Assembly: GCF_003339685.1 (NCBI RefSeq)
Contig: NZ_QPKI01000020.1
Span: forward strand, 1-64,000
Length of the DNA: 64,000 nucleotides
Direction: 5' to 3'
Origin: Halomonas sp. DQ26W
GTDB taxonomy: Bacteria > Pseudomonadota > Gammaproteobacteria > Pseudomonadales > Halomonadaceae
Shown here in pieces: positions 1 to 9,873 of this stretch. How positions within the stretch are numbered: position 1 is the stretch's first letter; each line of letters opens with the position of its first letter. Made by a program: the position numbers and the translations under genes. The notes below the pieces were generated by a model, which saw only the letters and a program-made list of their open reading frames with translations, was not told the DNA's origin and made no database searches.

Positions 1-1047
1 GTCGCGATGCGGAGCAGCGCTCCTACAGCTGCTTTTTCCTGCCATAACAGGCGACTACCACCCTGTTGGAGTATCTTTAGATCACGACTGGAGGCCGCAG
101 GCCTCCCGGCGGTGTTGCCAATGCCGGCGACCATCGCCAACGCCGTGGCCTCCGCCAAGGCGCCTGGCGGCGCCAGTCGCGATGCGGAGCGGCGCTCCTA
201 CAGCTGCTTTTTCCTGCCATAACAGGCGACTACCACCCTGTAGGAGAATCTTTAGATCACGACTGGAGGCCGCAGGCCTCCCGGCGGGGTTGCCAACGTT
301 CGCGGCCATCACCGGCGTTTCAGCCTCCGCCAAGGCGCCTGGCGGCGCCAGTCGCGATGCGGAGCAGCGCTCCTACAGCTGCTTTTTCCTGCCATAACAG
401 GCGACTACCACCCTGTTGGAGTATCTTTAGATCACGACTGGAGGCCGCAGGCCTCCCGGCGGTGTTGCCAACGTTCGCGGCCATCACCGGCGTTTCAGCC
501 TCCGCCAAGGCGCCTATCGGCGCCAATCGCGATGGGAACCAGCGCTCCAACAATGATTCTTTCTACCGACAGTGCCACGTCGTTGTTGGAGTATCTTCAG
601 ATCACGACTGGAGGCCGCAGGCCTCCCGGCGGTGTTGCCCGTGCCAGCGACCATCGCCAACGCTGTGGCCTCCGCCAAGGCGCCTGGCGGCGCCAGTCGC
701 GATGCGGAGCAGCGCTCCAACAATGATTCTTTCTACCGACGGTGCCACGCCATTTTGTAGGAGCATCTTCAGCTCACGACTGGAGGCCGCAGGCCTCCCG
801 GCGGGGTTGCCAATGCCGGCGACCATCGCCAACGCCGTGGCCTCCGCCAAGGCGCCTGGCGGCGCCTGGCGGCGCCAGTCGCGATGCGGAGCAGCGCTCC
901 TACAGCTGCTTTTTCCTGCCATAACAGGCGACTACCACCCTGTTGGAGTATCTTCAGATCACGACTGGAGGCCGCAGGCCTCCCGGCGGGGTTGCCAACG
1001 CCAACGATCACCGCCAACGCGCCGGCCTCCACCAGGCGCCTGCTGAG
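1..1047. repeat. Array of six ~175-bp tandem repeats
   Basis: Six near-identical units are recognised by the palindrome GGAGGCCGCAGGCCTCC near positions 90, 265, 440, 610, 781 and 966, giving a period of 170-186 bp. Each unit holds three short inverted repeats: a GGAGC/GCTCC pair, the GGAGGCC/GGCCTCC palindrome, and a GGCGCC/GGCGCC pair. Reading frames through the array are open on both strands but merely repeat the unit, so I do not call genes here. The array runs off the left window edge. Its right end, from about 1026 to 1069, carries a module that recurs at 47436-47465. Two further units lie at 47462-47705. Units look like REP-type intergenic hairpin repeats; what spreads them is unknown. 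Confidence 0.9.
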
Positions 1048-1108
1048 TCTTATGCGTCATCAGGAATGGATGAGGGCTCCGATAGACAAGCCTGATGGCA
1101 AGAGCGTA

Positions 1109-1408
1109 TCAGCCCCGCTTGAACATCTCGTCGCCGACCTGATCGATATAGCGCTGGGCCTTGCTGACCATCAACTGATCACAGGCCTCGCGCCCGGGAA
1201 CCATGTCGGAGCGCTCGAAGCGATGCTCAAGCATATCGCCGTCAGCGCCCGGCTTGCGGATCCAGCCGCTGACGCGGAACTGGCCACCCTGGTCGGCCGG
1301 CTCGGAAATGATCTGGTAGCCCTTGTACTCGACGGCCTCGGCAGCCGGTGCGTTTTTCGGGGTGTCATCACCGGAACCGAACAGGCCGGAGAACAGTTTC
1401 TTCAGCAT
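1109..1408 (-). CDS. hlyU: HlyU family protein
   Basis: A 99-residue protein that begins MLKKLFSGLFG and carries the EYKGYQIISEP, GGQFRVSGWI and EHRFERSD blocks typical of the HlyU family. Members in Vibrio are small winged-helix proteins that relieve repression of virulence genes; in most other bacteria their target is unknown. The start is set by an AGGAG eight bases upstream. It lies 62 bp downstream of argG on the same strand and may be read through from it. The 3' side abuts the repeat array. Family membership is fairly sure; a regulatory role here is only inferred from the family name. Confidence 0.75.
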   Translation of the reverse strand: MLKKLFSGLFGSGDDTPKNAPAAEAVEYKGYQIISEPADQGGQFRVSGWIRKPGADGDMLEHRFERSDMVPGREACDQLMVSKAQRYIDQVGDEMFKRG

Positions 1409-1470
1409 GGGTCTCTCCTGCGCTCGCGAAGCATAGCCCCCCTCCTGCACGGAGGGAGACTCGCCAGGGA

Positions 1471-2691
1471 TCAGTCCTGCTGGCGCCCCTTGCCGGCAGC
1501 AATACGCAGGCGCAGGGCGTTGAGCTTGATGAAGCCCTCGGCATCCTTCTGATCGTAGGCGCCGGCATCGTCCTCGAAGGTGGCGATGGATTCGTCGAAC
1601 AGCGATTGCTCCGACTTGCGCCCGACCACGCTGGCGCTGCCCTTGTAGAGCTTGATGCGGACCACGCCGGAGACGTTCTTCTGGGTCTCGTCGATGGCGG
1701 CCTGGAGCATGCGCCGTTCCGGGCTCCACCAGTAGCCGTTGTAGATCACCTTGGCATACTTGGGCATCAGCTCATCCTTGAGGTGAGCTTCTTCGCGATC
1801 CAGGGTGATCGACTCAATGGCACGGTGGCCCTTGAGCATGATGGTGCCACCCGGCGTCTCGTAGCAGCCACGGGACTTCATGCCCACGTAGCGGTTCTCG
1901 ACGATATCGAGACGGCCGATGCCGTTGGCGCCACCCAGTTTGTTGAGTGTCTCGAGCACTTCGTGGGGCTTCATCGCCTTGCCGTCGAGAGCGACGATGT
2001 CGCCCTTCTCGTAAGTCAGCTCGACGTAGGTGGGTGTATCCGGCGCAGCCTCGGGCGAAACGCTCCAGCGCCACATGTCCTCCTCGGCCTCGGCCCAGGG
2101 GTCCTCGAGGATGCCACCCTCATAGGAGATATGCAGCAGGTTGGCATCCATGGAGTAGGGCGACTTCTTTTTGCTCTTGGAGAAGTCGACCGGGATGTCG
2201 TGCTGCTCGCAGTAATTCATCAGTTTTTCACGGGACGTGAGATCCCACTCGCGCCAGGGAGCGATGACCTTGACACCGGGCTTGAGCGCGTAGGCGCCCA
2301 GCTCGAAACGCACCTGGTCGTTACCCTTGCCGGTGGCGCCATGGGAGATGGCGTCGGCGCCGGTCTCGTTGGCGATCTCGATCAGACGCCGGGCGATCAG
2401 TGGGCGAGCGATAGAGGTGCCCAGCAGGTACTCACCCTCGTAGATAGTGTTGGCTCGGAACATCGGGTAGACGTAGTCACGCACGAACTCCTCGCGCAGG
2501 TCCTCGATGTAGATCTCCTTGACGCCCAGGGCCTCAGCCTTGGTGCGTGCCGGCTCGACTTCCTCGCCCTGACCGATGTCGGCGGTAAAGGTCACGACCT
2601 CGCAGCTGTAGGTTTCCTGCAACCACTTGACGATGACGGATGTATCCAGGCCGCCGGAGTAGGCGAGCACGACCTTCTTGACATCGGACAT
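1471..2691 (-). CDS. argG: Argininosuccinate synthase
   Basis: ArgG joins citrulline and aspartate using ATP to form argininosuccinate, the penultimate step of arginine synthesis in the cytoplasm. The 406-residue product has the pyrophosphatase-type nucleotide loop [10 protein letters not shown] near residues 9-18 and the conserved [15 protein letters not shown] block (here [15 protein letters not shown]) near residue 115. Length is standard. The ATG at 2691 follows an AGGAG; a longer reading to 2718 adds nine residues not found in the family. argF lies 1.4 kb away on the opposite strand, so two consecutive arginine steps are encoded close together but not as one operon. Confidence 0.97.
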   Translation of the reverse strand: MSDVKKVVLAYSGGLDTSVIVKWLQETYSCEVVTFTADIGQGEEVEPARTKAEALGVKEIYIEDLREEFVRDYVYPMFRANTIYEGEYLLGTSIARPLIARRLIEIANETGADAISHGATGKGNDQVRFELGAYALKPGVKVIAPWREWDLTSREKLMNYCEQHDIPVDFSKSKKKSPYSMDANLLHISYEGGILEDPWAEAEEDMWRWSVSPEAAPDTPTYVELTYEKGDIVALDGKAMKPHEVLETLNKLGGANGIGRLDIVENRYVGMKSRGCYETPGGTIMLKGHRAIESITLDREEAHLKDELMPKYAKVIYNGYWWSPERRMLQAAIDETQKNVSGVVRIKLYKGSASVVGRKSEQSLFDESIATFEDDAGAYDQKDAEGFIKLNALRLRIAAGKGRQQD

Positions 2692-2879
2692 TCGGGGCTC
2701 CTTTCTGGTAAGCGTCATAAGCAGTCAAGTATAGCGTGACAGCCGCCTGACGAATACCGGCGGCGGGACGTGCGGACGTCAAACTGCTAGACTTTCGCGG
2801 ATTCGGTGGGGGGGTCTGGCCCCCGACTTCTCCCGAGCCAACCAATAAGGAACACGATGCTCACGATAAGGAGTGGTGC

Positions 2880-3545
2880 ATGAGTGAAGCGATCGCCCGC
2901 GAACTGATGGCCCAGCGATTCCGGAGCTTCCTGCCCGTCGTCGTGGATATGGAAACCGGTGGCTTCAATGCCGAACGTGACGCAATCCTCGAGATCGCCG
3001 CGGTGACACTGACCATGGACCCGGAGGGCAACCTGATTCCAGATGCCACCTATGCGTATCACGTGCAACCCTTTACCGGCGCCAACGTGGAGCAGTCGGC
3101 ACTCGATTTTACCGGCATCAAGCTCGATGATCCGCTGCGCCAGCGTATCGCGCTCAGTGAACCCGAAGCCTTGGGAGAAATCTTCAGGTCGGTGCGCAAG
3201 TCGATCAAGTCACTTGGCTGCACTCGAGCCGTTCTAGTGGGTCACAATGCCGCCTTCGATCACGGGTTTCTCAATTCTGCCGTCGCACGCTGCGGCATCA
3301 AGCGAAACCCGTTCCACCCCTTCTCGAGCTTCGATACCGCGACCCTGTCGGGTCTCGTCTACGGGCAAACGGTACTCGCCAGAGCATGTCGCGCCGCGGG
3401 CATCGCCTTCGATAACCAAGAAGCCCACTCGGCACGCTACGACACCGAGCGTACCGCCGAACTATTCTGCGCCATCGTCAATCGCTACAAGGATCTCGGC
3501 GGCTGGGCCCTGGCACAGCGGGAGCAGGGGCTAGAGGAGTTTTAG
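2880..3545 (+). CDS. rnt: Ribonuclease T
   Basis: RNase T is a 3'-5' exoribonuclease that trims the CCA end of tRNA and matures 5S and other stable RNAs. The 221-residue protein shows the DEDD exonuclease residues: VVDMETGGF near residue 20, [10 protein letters not shown] near 122, and the HSARYDTE block near 182 with the catalytic His and final Asp. The start follows AAGGAG. It is divergent from argG and convergent with grxD. Length and motifs match the family closely. Confidence 0.95.
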   Translation: MSEAIARELMAQRFRSFLPVVVDMETGGFNAERDAILEIAAVTLTMDPEGNLIPDATYAYHVQPFTGANVEQSALDFTGIKLDDPLRQRIALSEPEALGEIFRSVRKSIKSLGCTRAVLVGHNAAFDHGFLNSAVARCGIKRNPFHPFSSFDTATLSGLVYGQTVLARACRAAGIAFDNQEAHSARYDTERTAELFCAIVNRYKDLGGWALAQREQGLEEF

Positions 3546-3584
3546 TTGCCCCAGTTCCCGCGTCGGGTAATCGAATGCAGAAGA

Positions 3585-3938
3585 TCAGGCGTTATCGCCC
3601 TGCTCCTCCTGCGCGTTGGCACGTGCCGCCGCGGCCTTGATCAGGGTCTCCAACTCGCCGTTCTGGTGCATTTCACCGACGATGTCGCAACCGCCGACCA
3701 GTTCACCTTCGACCCACAACTGGGGGAAAGTCGGCCAACTGGCGTATTTCGGCAGTTCGCTGCGGATATCCGGATTGTCGAGGATATTGACGAAGGCAAA
3801 ACGCTCGCCACAGGCCATCAGGGCCTGGACGGTCTGGGCAGAGAAGCCACACTGCGGCAACTGGGGGGTGCCCTTCATGTAGATCAGGATAGGGTTTTCG
3901 CTGATCTGGCGCTGTATGTTCTCGAGAGTGGTGCTCAT
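3585..3938 (-). CDS. grxD: Monothiol glutaredoxin (CGFS type)
   Basis: This 117-residue Grx4/GrxD-type glutaredoxin carries and delivers [2Fe-2S] clusters rather than reducing disulfides. The single active-site motif CGFS is preceded by ILIYMKGTPQLPQ, and the glutathione-binding WPTFPQLW and GGCDI blocks are present. I chose the ATG at 3938, five bases after AGGAG, over the GTG two codons upstream. Its stop is 40 bp from that of rnt on the other strand. No clear terminator separates the two convergent genes. Confidence 0.95.
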   Translation of the reverse strand: MSTTLENIQRQISENPILIYMKGTPQLPQCGFSAQTVQALMACGERFAFVNILDNPDIRSELPKYASWPTFPQLWVEGELVGGCDIVGEMHQNGELETLIKAAAARANAQEEQGDNA

Positions 3939-4096
3939 GTGCACTCCTGTTGGGTCAATGGGACTGACGGCGCCGACGAATACCCGACAACGACGCTCAG
4001 CTTTTACTCATGGTCGTCATTCTACTGATGACGAGCGCATTGCGCATCCCCTGCGGGCTGGATAGGATGGGGGTTTTTTCGCGCGGAGAGATCGCC

Positions 4097-5017
4097 ATGG
4101 CGACACGCCATTTCCTGACCCTGCTGGACCTGAGCCCGGAAGAGCTCCACTACCTGATCCAACGCGCCATCACGATCAAGAACCGCCTGCGTGCCCAGGG
4201 GCCGAGCTATTCGCCCTTCACCAACCACACAATGGCGATGATTTTCGAGAAGTCATCGACGCGCACTCGCGTCTCCTTCGAGACTGCCATGGCTCAGTTC
4301 GGCGGACATGCGCTGTTTCTCTCTCCGCGCGATACCCAGCTTGGCCGGGGCGAGCCGATCGAGGATACCGCAAGGGTTCTGGCCGAGATGGTCGACATCG
4401 TCATGATTCGCACTTTTTCGCATGCCGGCCTCGAGACATATGCCGCCGCCAGTTCGATACCAGTGATCAATGCGCTCTCCGACGACTACCATCCATGCCA
4501 GCTGCTTGCCGACGTAATGACCTGGACCGAACTACGCGGCAGTGTCAAGGGGCGCACCGCCGTTTGGGTCGGTGATGGCAACAATATGTGCCACTCCTGG
4601 ATAAACGCCGCACGGCAATTCGATTTTCAGCTGCGCATCTGCTGCCCCGAGGGCTATGAACCACGCCAGGACATTCTCGATGCCGCCGGCGATCGCGTCA
4701 TGATTCTCCACGACCCGCAGCAGGCCGTAACCGGTGCCGACCTCGTCACCACTGACGTCTGGGCCTCCATGGGTCAGGAAGAGGAACAGGCCAAGCGCGA
4801 AGCGGCTTTCGCCGGTTATCAAGTCAGCGAGGCCCTGCTCGACCGCGCCAGGCCCGACGCGCTTTTCCTTCACTGCCTGCCGGCACACCGGGGTGAGGAG
4901 ATCAGCAAGACACTGCTCGATGATGCCCGCAGCGTGGTGTGGCAGGAAGCCGGCAACCGCCTGCATGCCCAGAAGGCCTTGATCGAGTTCCTGCTGCTCG
5001 GACAAGTGGATTACTGA
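4097..5017 (+). CDS. argF: Ornithine carbamoyltransferase
   Basis: ArgF makes citrulline from ornithine and carbamoyl phosphate in arginine biosynthesis. The 306-residue protein has the carbamoyl-phosphate loop SSTRTR near residue 50, the HPCQ motif near 132 and the ornithine-binding HCLPA motif near 265. This is the usual anabolic length. The ATG at 4097 is chosen because the family begins with (M)[11 protein letters not shown]; the 29 upstream in-frame residues are not conserved. It converges on the GGDEF-EAL gene, with only 20 bp between stops. Confidence 0.96.
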   Translation: MATRHFLTLLDLSPEELHYLIQRAITIKNRLRAQGPSYSPFTNHTMAMIFEKSSTRTRVSFETAMAQFGGHALFLSPRDTQLGRGEPIEDTARVLAEMVDIVMIRTFSHAGLETYAAASSIPVINALSDDYHPCQLLADVMTWTELRGSVKGRTAVWVGDGNNMCHSWINAARQFDFQLRICCPEGYEPRQDILDAAGDRVMILHDPQQAVTGADLVTTDVWASMGQEEEQAKREAAFAGYQVSEALLDRARPDALFLHCLPAHRGEEISKTLLDDARSVVWQEAGNRLHAQKALIEFLLLGQVDY

Positions 5018-5037
5018 GCGACTACCACCGCCGGGAC

Positions 5038-6840
5038 TCACCTCTCGGTGGTGCAGGGCGACTCCTTCAGCATCTCAGCCAATTGGCACAGTGGCAGGGG
5101 ACGACTGAACAGGTAGCCCTGGAAAGCGTGACAACCCTGCCGGACCAGCCAGTCACGGTGCGCCTGGGTCTCCACACCTTCTGCAATGACGTCCAGACCC
5201 AGATTACGCCCCAGGTCAATGATGGAAGCACAAATTACCGTATTCGCCCTATCCTCGAACAGCGTCTGCACGAAAGACTTGTCGATCTTCAACTGATCGA
5301 GGGGCAAGCGGTTGAGATAACTGAGCGAAGAGTAACCCGTACCGAAGTCGTCGAGTGAAAAGCGCACGCCCAGCGCCTTGATGCGCTGCATGGCGTCACG
5401 CACAGCATCCGGTTTCTCCATGAAGAGATTTTCGGTCAGCTCAAGCTTGAGCCGCTCGGGGCAGGCACCGGTTGCCGCGAGTATCGCTTCAAGCCGCGAG
5501 ACGAAATCCGGCTGCTGGAACTGCAGCGGGCTGATATTGACGGCCATGCTCAAGCCGACCTTCCCCGGCTCGTCAGCCCACGCGGCAAGCTGATAACAGG
5601 CCGTCTCCAGCACCCAATCACCAATCGAAACGATAAGATCGCTTTCCTCGGCGATGGGAATGAATTCGCACGGTGAAACCATACCGAATTCCGGGTGATG
5701 CCAACGCAGTAGTGCCTCGACGCCTGTCACCCTACCTTGCTGTTCGACCTGGATCTGATAGTAGAGCTGCAACTCTTCACGCCGTTGCGCCTGGCGCAAT
5801 TCGTTTTCCATCATCGCACACCGAGCTGCCACCGCCTGCATGGTGGGATCGAAAAAGCGCCAGGTGTTGCGACCCGCCTGCTTGGCCTGATACATCGCCA
5901 TTTCGGCCTGCTGCAGGCACTCTTCGGCATTTTCGGCACCGTCCAACAGCAAGGTTATGCCGATACTACCTGACAGCTGATGTCGGCGCCCATTCAGCGT
6001 AAAGGGTTCGGCAAGCAAGGTGAGAAGCTTGGTGGCCAGCCGTTCCACACGCTGGGAGGTGGCCTCGATCGAACTTCCCAGCCCTTCGGCCAGAATCACG
6101 AATTCATCACCTCCCAGCCGCGCCACCAAGTCCGATTCACTACTGACTTCGCCGATGCGGCTGGCCATGAGTCTTAGCAATTCATCGCCCGCCTGGTGGC
6201 CGAGACTATCGTTGATGTGTTTGAAACCATCCAGGTCAATGAACAGCAGGGCGTCACGCTGTTGTTGGCTCGCGCTGACTGTCATGTTGCAGCTCACTCG
6301 GTCGAGCAGCATGCGTCGGTTGGGCAGACCAGTCAGTGGGTCGAAGAATGCCAGGCGATGAACTTCCTGCTCGGCTGCACGATGCAACGAGATGTCGCTC
6401 AACGTCGCCACGTAGTGACTGGGCTGGCCAGAGTCGTTTTTGACGGCACTGATGGTGACCCACTGAGGATAGGTTTCGCCATTCTTGCGGCGATTCCAAA
6501 CTTCGCCATGCCAGCTACCGTTCTTATGGATGCTGTCCCACATCTGGCGGTAGAAATCGGCGTCGTGGCGTCCCGAATTGAGGATGCGCGGATTCTCGCC
6601 CAGCACCTCATCGGCGCTGTAACCAGTGATGCGTTCGAAGGTGGCATTCACCTTGCGGATGGCACCGCTGGCGTCGGTAATGAACATGCCCATGTGCGTA
6701 TCGAAGACCAGTGCTGCGATATCAAGCTCCGCCTGGAGTGACTCATTGAGCCGCTGCAAAACCTGCCTCTTCTGGCGCAGCTCTCGGAGGGTATGGGCCA
6801 AGAGCAGCCCCAATAGCCCAGCGATCATCCATCCGAGCAT
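5038..6840 (-). CDS. PAS-GGDEF-EAL cyclic-di-GMP enzyme
   Basis: A 600-residue inner-membrane signalling protein. Residues 1-16 form one hydrophobic segment, followed by a coiled stretch. A PAS domain with GITGYSADEVLG-like residues lies near 40-160, a GGDEF domain near 165-325 and an EAL domain near 340-590. The synthase motif GGDEF is intact (ARLGGDEFVIL). The EAL domain keeps EALLRW, the DDFGT pair, KIDKSF and AEGVET, so both synthesis and breakdown of c-di-GMP are possible. It lies 27 bp downstream of the PomB-type stator gene on the same strand and is probably co-transcribed from the sigma-28 promoter at 8401. Which activity dominates cannot be told from sequence. Confidence 0.9.
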   Translation of the reverse strand: MLGWMIAGLLGLLLAHTLRELRQKRQVLQRLNESLQAELDIAALVFDTHMGMFITDASGAIRKVNATFERITGYSADEVLGENPRILNSGRHDADFYRQMWDSIHKNGSWHGEVWNRRKNGETYPQWVTISAVKNDSGQPSHYVATLSDISLHRAAEQEVHRLAFFDPLTGLPNRRMLLDRVSCNMTVSASQQQRDALLFIDLDGFKHINDSLGHQAGDELLRLMASRIGEVSSESDLVARLGGDEFVILAEGLGSSIEATSQRVERLATKLLTLLAEPFTLNGRRHQLSGSIGITLLLDGAENAEECLQQAEMAMYQAKQAGRNTWRFFDPTMQAVAARCAMMENELRQAQRREELQLYYQIQVEQQGRVTGVEALLRWHHPEFGMVSPCEFIPIAEESDLIVSIGDWVLETACYQLAAWADEPGKVGLSMAVNISPLQFQQPDFVSRLEAILAATGACPERLKLELTENLFMEKPDAVRDAMQRIKALGVRFSLDDFGTGYSSLSYLNRLPLDQLKIDKSFVQTLFEDRANTVICASIIDLGRNLGLDVIAEGVETQAHRDWLVRQGCHAFQGYLFSRPLPLCQLAEMLKESPCTTER

Positions 6841-6867
6841 AAGTAGTAGAGCCTCCTCTCGCTTGGC

Positions 6868-7539
6868 CTAGCCCTTGTGCAGCAAAAGTTCAACGCGGCG
6901 GTTGGCGGCGCGACCCTCGGCGGTTTCATTGCTTTTCAGCGGGCGCGTCTCGGCGTATCCCACTGCACGCAACCTCTCGGTCGACACATCCAGTTCGGAA
7001 AGGTAACGCAACACGGCAATGGCTCGCGCAGAAGAGAGCTCCCAGTTGGAAGGGAATTGGGCCGTGGCGATGGGAATACTGTCGGTGTGCCCTTCCACCG
7101 AGACATCCCCCTCGAAGTTTCCGAGGATATCACGCAGGCGACTCAACACCTCGCGACCCTGTCCGGTAAGGGAGGCCTGGCCGCTGTCGAACAGAAGGTT
7201 GTCATCGATACGCAGGGTGATGCCTTGCTGTCCCTGGTCCACACTCACCCCTTCGATGTCGAGCCCGGAGAAGCGCGGCTGTAAACCATCGTGACGCGGC
7301 CGGAGCCCCGACGAAGCCACCATATTGGCCGCAGCCACTGCCTGGGGCGAGATAAACGACGCGGATTCCCCGCCATGACGAGCACCTTGGGAAGCCAGGC
7401 CGTTGCCGGACAGCGAGAGCAGCAGCACGAACAGCGTGATAAGCAGCGTGAGTACATCGAGATAGCTCATCAGCCAGCTATCGCCGTCGCCATCAACCGC
7501 CATGGGGGTAAGCATGTCTCGCAAATTCCGATCAAGCAT
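6868..7539 (-). CDS. pomB: MotB/PomB-type stator subunit
   Basis: A 223-residue flagellar stator protein with one N-terminal membrane helix (about residues 22-43) and a C-terminal OmpA-like peptidoglycan-binding domain with VEGHTDSIPI and NWELSSARA. The ion-binding aspartate sits in SYLDVLTLL at the head of the helix. The N-terminus resembles the PomB/MotD class more than the classic MotB at 28677. The start overlaps the upstream motA-type gene by 8 bp. Sodium versus proton use is not decided by the residues I can see, so the pomB name is tentative; motD would be an equally fair label. Confidence 0.85.
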   Translation of the reverse strand: MLDRNLRDMLTPMAVDGDGDSWLMSYLDVLTLLITLFVLLLSLSGNGLASQGARHGGESASFISPQAVAAANMVASSGLRPRHDGLQPRFSGLDIEGVSVDQGQQGITLRIDDNLLFDSGQASLTGQGREVLSRLRDILGNFEGDVSVEGHTDSIPIATAQFPSNWELSSARAIAVLRYLSELDVSTERLRAVGYAETRPLKSNETAEGRAANRRVELLLHKG

Positions 7540-8365
7540 TCTGCCCCTTCCCTTCTGACGACCCCTTGCCCGCCGCAGGCGTGCGCTGTTTCACGTTATC
7601 GCGAATCTCGTCATGGTAGTTGGCGACGAAGGAGTTGAGGGTTTCCTCGATGAAGGAAGGCAAACGCCGCTTGGTGATCAGCGAGATTCCTTCGAGCACC
7701 ATGTTCATGGCGATGAGACGCTCCTCGGTGCGTCGCTCGAGCTTCACCGCAATGGGCTTGAAGATGAGGTTGGCCAGCAGGATGCCGTAGAAGGTCGTCA
7801 GCAGCGCTACTGCCATGCGCGGTCCGATAACGTGAAGGTCACCGGCTTCCATGACTTCCAGCATGTTGACTAGCCCCACCAGCGTACCGATCATGCCGAA
7901 GGCCGGTGCATAAGTGGCCATGGTGCGAAATATCTGCGCCTCGGCATGCTCACGGGCCTTGAGGCGAGCGATGCGCCAGCGCAGGAGGTCGAAGATCTCG
8001 TCCTCCTTGGTATTGGCGATCACCAGCTGTATGCCGGTGCGCAGGAAAGGATTGCGTGCCGTCTCCAGGGCCTCCTCGACGGCCCGGACATCGCCCTTGA
8101 GCCACAGCCGCGAGATATCGACCAGTTCCTTGATATCGTCTCGGGTATAGGTATTTTCGCGGCGAAACACCAGCCCGACCAGGCGTACGACCCTGAGGAC
8201 CTCTTTCAGCGGATAGCTGATGAACGTGGCCGCCATGGTGCCAGCCAATACGATGGCAAGCCCAGGCAAATTCATGAAGCTCTGCGGCGACTCGGCCGTA
8301 AAAAACAGCACGCTGACCAGCAGAATGATACTGGCGAACATGCCGATGATCGTTGAAGGGTTCAT
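7532..8365 (-). CDS. pomA: MotA/PomA-type stator subunit
   Basis: A 277-residue four-helix stator subunit. It has the conserved ATYAPAFGMIGTLVGLVNML segment around residue 160, where the Pro and Thr line the ion path, and a charged cytoplasmic loop that contacts FliG. The short N-terminus (MNPSTIIGMFASI) and ~277-residue length fit the PomA/MotC class. The ATG at 8365 is preceded by AGGAG; an in-frame GTG seven codons upstream lacks family support. A sigma-28 promoter lies at 8401-8427, 36 bp upstream. It forms an operon with pomB and probably the GGDEF-EAL gene. Confidence 0.87.
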   Translation of the reverse strand: MNPSTIIGMFASIILLVSVLFFTAESPQSFMNLPGLAIVLAGTMAATFISYPLKEVLRVVRLVGLVFRRENTYTRDDIKELVDISRLWLKGDVRAVEEALETARNPFLRTGIQLVIANTKEDEIFDLLRWRIARLKAREHAEAQIFRTMATYAPAFGMIGTLVGLVNMLEVMEAGDLHVIGPRMAVALLTTFYGILLANLIFKPIAVKLERRTEERLIAMNMVLEGISLITKRRLPSFIEETLNSFVANYHDEIRDNVKQRTPAAGKGSSEGKGQNA

Positions 8366-8400
8366 GCAGGCTCCTGGTAGGGGCATCGAGTCTAGGACAT

Positions 8401-8427
8401 CAATCGGCAGACAGTGTCAAAACTTGA
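8401..8427 (-). promoter_or_regulatory. Sigma-28 (FliA) promoter for pomAB
   Basis: Read on the minus strand, TCAAGTTT is followed by exactly 11 bases and GCCGATTG. This matches the FliA consensus TAAAGTTT-N11-GCCGATAA at 13 of 16 positions. It lies 36 bp before the pomA start. Confidence 0.85.
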
Positions 8428-8642
8428 GGTACACCTGACAAGAAGCCGACAAGGAGGAATCCTGGACTTCCTATGCCAACCCCAACCTGGCGCGTCTAGC
8501 CAACGTCCTGAAGTCTGGCCTTTACGCCTTGTTACAGGCAATCTAGCGAGATACCAGGAGTCTCGATCAGGCGAATACGCGCAACGCATCGAATCATGAA
8601 TATTTTCTGAGTGCGGTGTCGCTCAGCAGGGAGCCCAGCAGC

Positions 8643-9845
8643 ATGCCAGAGCAAGCCAATTTGTATCCTTGTACCATCGCCCTTCATCCGATTCACGACG
8701 CGGACCACGCCCATGTGGCGGACCGCCTGGTCTATCGGTCAAGCGGCGTGTCCGAAACCGACGACATCATGGTCGCCACTGCCAGGGCACTGACTAGCGC
8801 AGTCTACGAGCTCGGCGATTGCGGCCTGCTCGGCGAACGTACGTTATTCATCGACCTGCCGATGGTGTGGCTCGACCATCCCGAACTCCTTCCCACGCCG
8901 GCCTCCCGACTGGCCATCGGCATCGCCGACATGCCGGAGGTCGACGACGGGTTGCTGGCTCGCCTGGACGACATCCGAGAGCGTGGCTATCGCATCATCC
9001 TCCCCGCCAACCTGCTCAAGTCGCATCTCGAGGCAATACTACCCAGAACCGACATCATCCGGATGACCGCACCCGATGAACTCGATGCCGAAATCCTCGA
9101 ACGGCTACCCGCCCACGATATCAAGCTGCTGGTGGAGAATATCGAGCAGCGAGAAGAACTCGAGCGCTATCGCGAGATCGGCTGCAGCTACTATAACGGG
9201 CGCTACCTGGCAAACCCCAGCTTCATCGCCTCCCCACTGCGGGGACGACACGGCAATCGAGCCGCCCAGATACGCCTGATTCGCGCACTTTACGAAGACG
9301 ACAGCGACGTTGATCGTCTCCAGGAACTTGTGGTGCAGATCCCCCACCTGCATGTGGCCGTGCTGCGCCGCGCGAATTCGGTCTATTACAACCGTAGCGG
9401 CAGCGAAATCGACCTGCGCCGGGCGATGCAGGTGCTCGGCCTGATCGAATTGCGCCGCCTGATCCTCACCCTCACGCTGGGGAGCCTGCAGCCGTCGTCC
9501 AGAATCATACTGCGCATGGCCCTAATCCGCGCCTTCATGTGCCGTAATCTGTCGGTTCCCTTCGCCGGCCTGGACACCGAGGATGCTTTCACCACCGGAT
9601 TGTTCTCGATGATGGATGCCCTACTCGAGGAAGACCGCGACACCCTGTTCGCGAAGTTGCCCCTCAACCCACTCATTATTCGTGCCGTGAAGGATCGCTC
9701 CGGCCCCCTTGGTGCCGTGCTGACGCTCTGCGAGAATCATGAGCGTCAGATCGAGGACTCGATCAACGGTATGCCCGCGGACCGGCTGCAACGCTGCTAC
9801 ATGTCGGCCCTGGCCAGTGCCCGCGCCCTGATGAACAATCTTTGA
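8643..9845 (+). CDS. EAL-HDOD (YuxH-type) signalling protein
   Basis: A 400-residue cytoplasmic protein with an N-terminal EAL-like region (about 1-190) and a C-terminal HDOD domain (about 195-390: LQELVVQIPHLHVAVLRRANS, VLGLIELRRLI). The EAL part lacks the canonical EAL signature and the DDFG pair, so it is unlikely to cleave c-di-GMP; such domains usually act as binding or scaffold modules. The ATG at 8643 is preferred over a GTG nine codons earlier because of AGGGAG upstream. It is divergent from pomAB and convergent with fliA, which hints at a motility role, but none is proven. Confidence 0.8.
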   Translation: MPEQANLYPCTIALHPIHDADHAHVADRLVYRSSGVSETDDIMVATARALTSAVYELGDCGLLGERTLFIDLPMVWLDHPELLPTPASRLAIGIADMPEVDDGLLARLDDIRERGYRIILPANLLKSHLEAILPRTDIIRMTAPDELDAEILERLPAHDIKLLVENIEQREELERYREIGCSYYNGRYLANPSFIASPLRGRHGNRAAQIRLIRALYEDDSDVDRLQELVVQIPHLHVAVLRRANSVYYNRSGSEIDLRRAMQVLGLIELRRLILTLTLGSLQPSSRIILRMALIRAFMCRNLSVPFAGLDTEDAFTTGLFSMMDALLEEDRDTLFAKLPLNPLIIRAVKDRSGPLGAVLTLCENHERQIEDSINGMPADRLQRCYMSALASARALMNNL

Positions 9846-9873
9846 GACGATGCCTTGAGGATCAACTGACAGG

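Noticed and set aside
1-1046. Open frames of 60-230 codons on both strands in the left 1 kb
   Set aside because: They translate the 175-bp repeat over and over, give the same peptide strings in each unit, and have no ribosome sites; they are repeat by-products, not genes.
1-1047. The left repeat array as a CRISPR
   Set aside because: Units are 175 bp with no unique spacers of uniform length, and no cas genes are near.
1348-2739. A 463-codon frame opposite argG
   Set aside because: Mirror frame of argG; the real gene on the minus strand has all family motifs and a proper ribosome site.
5024-5052. ACCACCG/CGGTGGT stem between argF and the GGDEF-EAL gene as a bidirectional terminator
   Set aside because: The loop is 15 bases, there is no T-run on either side, and it extends into the coding end.
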